Assembly: GCA_016169945.1 (NCBI GenBank)
Contig: JADLSH010000373.1
Coordinates: forward strand, 1,984,001 to 2,048,000
Source of the DNA: Trachythela sp. YZ-2020
Lineage: Eukaryota; Cnidaria; Anthozoa; Malacalcyonacea; Clavulariidae
Reading direction: 5' to 3'
DNA: 64,000 nucleotides
Below are positions 56,881 through 64,000 of the stretch, one piece after another (within the stretch, counting starts at the first letter, position 1; every line of letters starts with the position of its first letter). The position numbers and the translations under genes were made by a program. The notes under the pieces were generated by a model, which made no database searches, was not told the origin of the DNA, and saw only the letters and a list, made by a program, of their open reading frames with translations.

Positions 56881-57775
56881 CCACCACCTAGTCATGCTTA
56901 ACCAACAGTCATTAGAGGAAAAACACCCCACATTTCCCTGCCATTCCTCAAGGTGCCCAGGGGGAGTGTGGGTTACAATTGACAACTGGAATTGAGTATT
57001 CAGTGGAATAAGTGCAAATGACAGCTCTGGGTCCCTACAACTGTTATTCTAACAGTGTGGCACACAATCCACCCCTCCTTGATACATACAATAGTATTCT
57101 AGCCTTAAATATATTGTCACTTGTAACTCCCACTCCACCACCTCAGGGAGTCGTGGGGCGTTATTTCCTCTATTGACTGTTACTAAAGCCTGACTAGGTG
57201 GGGAATATCCCATTATCATGGATTCCCGACCCTTGAATGTGGGGCATATTATACTATACAGCCTAGTCACAGTCTAAGCTTGGCCTGTTAAGCCTGATCT
57301 AAACACATGATCTGAAATATTGAGCAAATTAAATCCAATATTATCTGTTTGTTTTCCTGCATGTTTGCTTTTCTACAGTGGTACAATGAAATTAGTTCCT
57401 GGATTTGTTTTCTTGCAGAATAGCAAAATAATTTGCAATAATTTGAAAGAGAGTGGTTCTGCCCTGCATGTGTACAGCATTGTGTTGAACAAGAATTCAT
57501 AAATTTTAATAGATATTCTTTGTTCAATAAATCAATTGAAATGTCTTTAAATCTTTCCCCCATGTGTTGGGAGATTAGCCAGGGTTAGTCAGTTCAGTCT
57601 TCCTCAGGGAGTCAGGCCATTGTTTAGTATGGAGGTATTAACATCTATCTTCCCACCTTTTCCCGATGTTGGAAGGTGGGGTTACAATTGACAAGTGATT
57701 TTAAATAGCAGTTTCACCTTGTTGCAGCTGTTCGTTTGATTCTTTCGAAGTGCTTGGTTCATCATAGCCTGCGAA

Positions 57776-58278
57776 TACAGAATCTATTTATATTGCTTAT
57801 TCCACTGTGAGAATAATGCATGAGTCAATGTAAACCCCGACCCCCCCCACCCCGGGCCAAGGTGGGGGTTAATAGGGGATTGGTAGGGGTTTAGATCAGG
57901 AAACACTCCCAAGAGGGTGGGGGATTTGAAGCTTTTAGAATTTATTTATCCCCAGGGTATGGGGGATTGGGTAGGGATTAGTAATGAGCCAGTTGCCGAT
58001 TTTTCAGCGGTTGTTCATCTCAAGTGGCGTTTTATCATCTAGCGCTTATTATCTTTGCGTCTTTGCTTCGTTCGTGTGCTTTTCAACATTTACAGGTATG
58101 TAGATTTTATTTAAATCGCCAAATTTGTAATGCAGATTTTGACCATCTGTTCTTTAAAATATAAACCATGAGGATAAGGAATATGTATTAACAGTTTATA
58201 ATCATTGTTTGATATTATTTTGCATGAATTTATATTTGAAATGTCTCATATACATATATACACATATACAATTTTCAG
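57776..58278. other. Upstream region and first intron of the SAM-domain gene
   Basis: Contains C/G-run-rich sequence (57838-57960) resembling the ends of the inverted duplication, then a possible 5' UTR exon ending at a good donor (TTTACAG|GTATGT at 58095/58096). The next acceptor is ATTTTCAG at 58278. Confidence 0.45.
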
Positions 58279-59282
58279 ATCATCTATATTCAGACATCAT
58301 GGACTGGAAATCTTCGTTTTTTAACGACTGCGGCATACCGGAAGAATATGCGGAGCGGTATGCGAGGTGTTTTGAAGAAAACCGGTATTTATACTGTTTA
58401 TCAGTTTCATATTTTCGTATCTCTGAGGATAGTTCTGAAATATACTGTTTATATACACTGTATATATTTTATGGAATATGGAACACTCAATCTTTCACCT
58501 CGTGAAAATATTCTTACCATTGCACTCATAAACATCATTATTTGTATACATTTTTGGCATTCACAAACTGTGTTTTTCAAATATGACTTTATGGTGCAAA
58601 TATATAAAATGAAGACTATAAAGTGTCATGTATGCATTTATGATATTAAATAATTTAAGTGTGTAGAACTTTCTGTCACTAAAGAATGTAGAAAGTCAGC
58701 ATATTGTAGTGGTGTATTTAATAATGTATTTTAATATTCATTTAACTAGAATACAAAAAGATCACATTGGTGATTTAAATAAAGAATTGCTAAAAGAAAT
58801 TGGTATAACTGCCATTGGCGATGTTATGGCCATTTTGAGGCAGGTTAAAAAACAGAACAAGGTTGGTTTGTTTTGTGTATTAATAGAATTGATATGTTAG
58901 AAATAGTATAAATGATATATGTCATGGATTTTTCAAATATAGACAAGCAGCTGTGAAGGGGACGAGGACAACCCTAAACCACCACCAGCAAAAAAGACAA
59001 AGGTACAGAATAACTAGTTACACTAACTACAGTAGTTGGGCAATAAGTTGGGCAATAACTAGTTACAATAACAAGTTGGGTAATAAGGTTTGAGTAAGGG
59101 TTTTTAATGGAATTAATTATATTTTCTCAAATTACTGTATCATCATTAATCATTAAAATGGTATTTAAATTATTGTGGGTTTTTTTCTTCTTCAGGGACC
59201 AGATCAAACTAAAATCACAGTACATAGAACTGGGCAGCTCACATTAACCAGCAACCTCGATCATCTTGGACCTGAACTTGAG

Positions 59283-60679
59283 GTACAGTACTACATTAAT
59301 TATACAGTAGTATAAAAAAAGCATTTTCAAATTGTTATCCAGAGCAGATCTCGTTACTGAAATGTGTATTTCTATCAAAGTGACCATGTGTCTGGTAGTC
59401 TTCGTTTAAGACTTTAAGTAGCTATAATCATAGACAAATTTAGTTGGAGAAACATGGCAAATAAATTATTTTTTGAAACTTTTTCACATATACTTCATAA
59501 AGTCCATGAATGTCAATCCTGGGGGGGATGCATCCCCCCTAGTTTTTTTAGTGGGGGGGGGGTGAATATCTAATTATCCCCCCACTTTTTAACATGTTTA
59601 ATGAAATTTTGTTTCTTGGTAATCTAAAAACCTAATGCCTGGTATGCTATTCATCCAGACTTGTGGTTGGAACGAAGACATTTAATAAGATGAAGTACAA
59701 CGTAAGGCCTTTCTGTAGCCGCTGGGAGCAAATACTGACATCGCATATGTTATTTGAATACTAAAAAATATTCAAATTAAATTCAAATTTGTACATGTGT
59801 TGTAATTTTATAAACATTCACATAAAGGCACTATTTGACGTATCCACTTCCTGTTCTAACTGGCAAGCTGCACTGAATGAGACAATAATTCGTTTTGCTT
59901 CTTTTTGTTTTTGTTTTTTATTATTACGCCCGTAAAAAGTATTTAGAAGTTATTTACATTTTGGTTTTCTATTTTGGATAGGCTAGGGGCCTTCTAGAAA
60001 CCTAATAGGCTTTTAATTAATACCCTTACATTATTTCATTCTTATATTTAGTCAGTTCGAATTATTATATTGAACAAGAAAAAAGTATATAATATAACAT
60101 AAAACATTAACATGCATATAAACTTAATTATATATATTCGAAGTGGAAGATACTATATATGTATATTTACCATAAAGAAGGTCAAAATATTATGCATCAA
60201 TTATTGAGCTAATGGACATAATCGTAATTTACTAATTTAACGACTAAATTAAGATTTAAGACTAGATCATTTTATTTTACCATTTTCAAAAGTTCGAATA
60301 TAGTAAAATATTAAGGCTAAACATTCCATTTTTGTAGTTTCTCGCCTGACCCCAATTAAAAGTTGTGGACATAGCATTGCAATCTAACCAAATGAATAAC
60401 TAACAACTAATATAATCAACAACTTTGATCGTTCTTGATGTGTGAATAGAAAGCAGGTTCTACAACCCAATGCACAAAGGTTTCGATTGGTTAAGTCAAG
60501 TTAGTTATTAATGCCTTGCTGTTAGTTTTCAGTGAGGTAGGAAACCGTATTACCCAGGGAAAACACTCAGCATAGGAGAGAACCAAGCAAACTCTGCTTA
60601 GATGAGTTTTTCAAGTGCTGAGGTCAATCCACTAAAGAAAATCTCTAAACAAATGCTCTCCTGATTTGGCTAGATCCAG
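59283..60679. other. Fourth intron of the SAM-domain gene
   Basis: About 1.4 kb, AT-rich, with a short inverted G/C-run element at about 59517-59585 (GGGGGGGATGCATCCCCCC). No gene. Confidence 0.55.
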
Positions 60680-61734
60680 CAAGAAGCAAATGATAAAATA
60701 TCTATTCGAATGGATAGAGAATCCATAAAGAAAGAATCTCAAATATATGGTTCAAATTCAGATTCCGTCAATCTTACCAAGTACCAAAAAAGTATAAATG
60801 CTGCTGCTTTCCAATTGTGCCTTGAAAATCCAAGTCTTGTGAAAACTAAAGGCAAGCTTCTTGATCTCGCTAGAAAGAAGGTTGATAGTGATGGGTACAC
60901 TTATGTTAAGAAAAGAAGTCGTTCAACGAGATTTGGTGCAGAATCAGGTCGTAAAGAAAACAAGGTGGAAAAAAGGGAAAAATTAACAGATGGATTGAGA
61001 CAGAAAAGAATCGCGGAACTCTGTGAAGACATTGAAACTATCGACAAAGTCATCAGTTGTTTAGAAAGTGAAAGAGCCAAGCTAGTTAACATGCAGAAGT
61101 ACTCACAAGCTGCACAGATACTTCAACAAATGGGCGAAAAACGTAAAGAAAAACGCCAATTATCCGACCAGCTTACTACTATTCGAGCGAAGGAGGCAAA
61201 ATCTAAAAGCTATCACAAGAACAAACAATCGAGCTGCACAAAGAGTAAGTCTGTTAGTGATGTCAAAAGTGATAATCAAAGAAGCGTCGAGGATTTTTTT
61301 GCAAATTCGGGCAATATTAAAAGTAGAAATACCGATGCTTGTGTATTTGAGCTAGATTCGGGTAGTCGTGTTGACCCGAAGGTGGTTGTTGCAGAAGACA
61401 AAGAATGTCATAATTACTCTGGAAGTACAAATACCAAAGATAGTGAAGATATGGTTGATGGGTCAGAAAATTGTGTTCCATCCACAAATACAGATCCGAA
61501 AGATAGTGAAGTTTCAAGTGGTTCCCTGGTTGGCCTTGTAAGTTCATATCCTGAAGGTAATGAAGAAATGGCGCGGAATCCAGACGTATCAGATCAGAAT
61601 ATTGTTAAATCCAGCACATCACCACCACCATCACCAAAGTCAGCTATAACAACCTTCAACAAAAGTGATGCCGAAGAGGACAGTGCATTTGAAGAAAATA
61701 TCTCGGACAACGAAACCTCTTCTAGAAAAGTTGT

Positions 61735-61776
61735 TTTTTTATGCCATTAGGCTCCTCATCATTTGGATGTGGGGCC
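61735..61776 (+). promoter_or_regulatory. Candidate -1 ribosomal frameshift site
   Basis: The heptamer T TTT TTA is in the correct zero-frame register (codons GTT TTT TTA). It is followed by an 8-nt spacer and a 6-bp stem, GGCTCC (61750-61755) with GGGGCC (61771-61776, one G-T pair), loop 15 nt. The zero frame stops at 61748. A -1 slip enters the frame that encodes the rest of the protein (61741-62244). A simple indel in the T run is an equally good explanation. Confidence 0.4.
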
Positions 61777-64000
61777 GTTGACAGTCTTGGTTTAACTGAA
61801 AAACATTGCTTGCACGATAATTTTATAACTTTAGAACATGACGTTTTTACGCGATACATGAGTTGTGTTACTGAAAAAAAGCACGCTGAACGACCAGCTA
61901 GAGGCATTTACGTGTCCAGTATTCAAGATATTAGTTTGTTAGATTTTGTAGCAGTCAGAAAGCTTTACTGTAAAGTTCAAAGACATTCCGATTGGAAAGA
62001 GTGTAGTCAGTGTTTACCTTTGATACAACTGGCAAATGAAATTTTAGAACATGGAATTTGTCAAGTGTCAAATCTCTTTCAGACATTATTCCCTAATGTT
62101 AAGTATCAATCTGACAAAGCGATCCGAAAACTTATGCAACTTCCTGTTGTTATCTTTGAACTGGAACTTCAAGGTCCAGGGTCACAAAAACTTTTTGTAG
62201 CAGAGAGATATTCTGGGATGAATTACTTGTCTTTTCAAAGGTAGTTCAACAGTTTCTTTTATTACGAAACATGGGGAAAAGCGATAGAAAGATAACAGCT
62301 AACATGCCAAAAGAGAGCCTGCTACTGTTATAACCTTGCATCGTCAGAAGCTGACCGATTACTAATTAAGTACACTGCTTGTAAAAGCATGGGTCTCTCA
62401 GCAAAATCTGCTAAGACATTATATGGATTTCGAGACCTTCATAAACAAGAGGAGAGGATTATGGATGCTATTGAAACAACATACGTCATCAGAAAAACCA
62501 TAGCAGAATTAGCTAAGGCAGAAAGCACAGCATCTCTTAATGCACTTGGAATCCATGTTCCAGATGATTCTGAATCAGATTCTGATAGCATGGAAGAATC
62601 AGAATGCTGCGTGTCCAATGACTTTGAAGAAGATAATTCCAAGCAAAGCAACTCCGATAGTGATGAAAGAAAAATAATGGAATTTAATGAACAGCCTGAC
62701 CACACAGCCCATACTAGCTTGTTAACCGTTGACCAAGCTAACACCAGCCAGCCTCTTAAAGAAAGCCAAGGCATTCAGCTTCTCCCTACACTGAATCATA
62801 TGTTGTCAATTCTTCGTAGAAATAAGCTGAATTGGTTTGCACTTGTCGAAGAGTTGAACGTTTTAGCTAGGGAATGTTCTCCAGAATCAATTGATCAACT
62901 ATTGACTGATTTTGCACTTTTTCTGTCGAGCAGTGATGCGACAGTCGAAGAAAAGAAGTTGATTGAAGAATCCAGGCAAGCATACCTTGAAACAGAAAGA
63001 ATAAGATACAATTCTGAGGATTCGGAAGATATTCAAAGTGATAGTGACAGCGATGTTGTAAATCCGGATGACTGGCTGAATATCACTGAGTTAAATTCAG
63101 AAGCAGCCAAAGAGATGATTATTAAACAACGAAAAATCTACAAGAGAAAGAAAAAAAGAAGAGCTATTAAAGTAGCAACAAATGCTCGCATTCTCCGACG
63201 GCGACTGCCAAATCGAGTAGCTAGTATTCTTTTAAAATACCCTAACATAGGAGAAGACATAGAGACATTTGTCAAAGAACGAAAAGTTGGCGCAGACGCG
63301 TGGAGAAGAACTGGAGTTCTAACTTTCACTTATGGTAAGACTTCTCAAGTTTCTGGGCAGAAAGTTACGTACGGTCGGATCAAGAAATTCCTTGAAGACA
63401 AGTACGGGACTAATTTTGGTTATGGTACGATTGTGCAACTGTGTGTGGCAAGAAATCGTAGAAGATTATCTGCAAAGCGTTACAAAGGCGTAGCTAAAAT
63501 AACCTGTCGGAAAGCACGTAAAGGTTTCTCGGTTAAATTTAATCCGGACGCGCATTACAGCTCAGCAATGTACCGCGGTCTTGATTACCTGCAGTTAAGA
63601 GATGGTACTAAATCATTAACTTTGAATAGAGACGATGCTGCTGGTTTCCGACTTGACACGACATTTACCCACAAGCAGCATGCGTCCTTTTCAACATGTG
63701 ATGAACCCGAGAAGACAACTAGATCTGATTATCTGAACAAATATACATCCATCTTACAAGTATCGTCATATATGTTTATGTCTACTGAAACAACAAAGGA
63801 AGTGTGCGGTGGAGTGGTAAAGGCTCATAACCTGTTCGATAAAAGTCCCGCGCAACATGCAGCAGATCTGCAAATGTTGGAGGAAAAATCAGAGTTTAAA
63901 TCACTCTTTTGTGATAAACAGGTTGAGTATGTCCGTGTCGATGGAGGTTCTGATGAATCTCCCTCACATAAGGAAGTGCAGTTTTATTGGACCGAACGAC

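Larger units (their letters stand above)
55917..57775. repeat. 1.9-kb inverted duplication (long hairpin)
   Basis: The left arm, 55917 to about 56980, mirrors about 57100-57775. Landmarks: GATGAACCAAGCACTTCGAA, CCTCCATACTAAACAATGGC, GGGGGAAAGATTTAAAGACA and the GGGTCGGGAATCCAT block. The left arm has about 370 bp extra (56509-56880), consisting of TTAACCC-type repeats and a MITE. Each arm is bounded by GTCAATTGTAACC-like ends, so a smaller TIR element lies within each. Matching 95- and 91-codon open frames in the arms (56105-56392 plus, 57563-57288 minus) are copies of each other. Confidence 0.85.
58279..64000 (+). pseudogene. SAM-domain protein fused to a large uncharacterised cnidarian family; runs off window
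   Basis: Exons 58279-58384 (ATG 58299), 58750-58861, 58943-59002, 59196-59282 and 60680 onward; all introns are GT/AG with matching phases. Exons 1-2 encode a SAM domain of about 60 residues (FFNDCGIPEEYAERYARCFE; DLNKELLKEIGITAIGDVMA), closest in my memory to the C19orf47 type. Exons 3-4 form a Pro/Lys/Asp linker. Exon 5 has SINAAAFQLCLENPSLVKTK, a charged coiled coil, a Ser-rich region, a frame change at 61741, then VAVRKLYCKVQRHSDWKECS and QSDKAIRKLMQLPVV. Frames are broken at 62245-62365. From about 62296 a frame of 568 codons is open to the edge, with GFRDLHKQEERIMDAI, acidic regions, KQRKIYKRKKKRRAIK and VDGGSDESPSHKEVQFYW. The enzymatic role is unknown. Confidence 0.7.

Noticed and set aside
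56105..57563. Pair of matching 91-95-codon frames starting MGERFKDISIDLL
   Set aside because: They match because they lie in the two arms of the inverted duplication; no domain or independent coding evidence.
1..64000. Bacterial or viral contig
   Set aside because: Spliced genes, SINE/LINE/MITE content and long AT-rich noncoding stretches fit an animal nuclear genome; there is no operon or phage organisation.

Overview
The window looks like nuclear DNA from a cnidarian, most likely an anthozoan, although the species cannot be fixed from sequence alone. It is AT-rich, has spliced genes with GT/AG introns, and is dominated by protein families that I know as multi-copy 'uncharacterized' genes of corals, anemones and octocorals: DUF6589, the GCDTVS/CXC family, SAM-domain fusions, P2X7-ballast-like proteins, Kolobok, Mutator-like, BEL/Pao and CR1-like LINEs. 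I see no rRNA, tRNA, CRISPR array or bacterial gene organisation. No single-copy housekeeping gene is evident; nearly everything recognisable is a transposable element or a decayed multi-copy gene.

The left half (about 5.7-25.2 kb) is a four-level nest. The outermost layer is an old, broken DUF6589 gene (exons at 25.1-24.1 kb and 6.5-5.8 kb, minus strand). A LINE of about 4.1 kb net, now stretched over 6.84-23.7 kb, sits in its first intron. The LINE is split by a hAT-like element (7882-9929, 8-bp target duplication) and by 'element A' (10054-20733, 4-bp duplication, G-rich ends). Element A carries a decayed gene of unknown function, which is itself split by 'element B' (11615-19540). Element B is the most interesting object here: 7,926 bp, with two identical 86-bp terminal inverted repeats and a 9-bp target duplication. 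It contains a RecQ-type helicase gene on the plus strand facing a multi-exon DUF6589 gene on the minus strand. I read it as a large two-gene DNA transposon; the outermost layer of the nest is an older relative of the same family.

From 25.2 to 42.5 kb lies a graveyard: a BEL/Pao integrase piece, an LTR-like stretch, a BEL/Pao gag-protease-RT piece interrupted by a LINE fragment, a fold-back inverted repeat, a CR1-like LINE, two pieces of an integrase-core-like gene, an H2C2 integrase zinc-binding fragment, a probable tRNA-derived SINE, a LINE 3' fragment and a Mutator-like transposase.

From 42.57 to 50.99 kb is a second large two-gene transposon, flanked by TTAA. It has a spliced Kolobok transposase (THAP-like N-terminus, DDE signature, C-terminal zinc knuckle) on the minus strand, and a small spliced gene with a P2X7-ballast-like cysteine domain on the plus strand. 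Its introns are packed with small inverted-repeat elements. A HECT-like C-terminal gene fragment, a minisatellite, further MITEs and a 1.9-kb inverted duplication follow.

The right end (58.1 kb to the edge) holds a spliced plus-strand gene whose N-terminal SAM domain joins in phase to a long protein of an uncharacterised cnidarian family. It contains a possible -1 frameshift site and runs off the window. Most long coding regions carry one to three single-base frameshifts, so either everything is recently dead or the assembly has residual indel errors. All function calls rest on motif recognition by eye.
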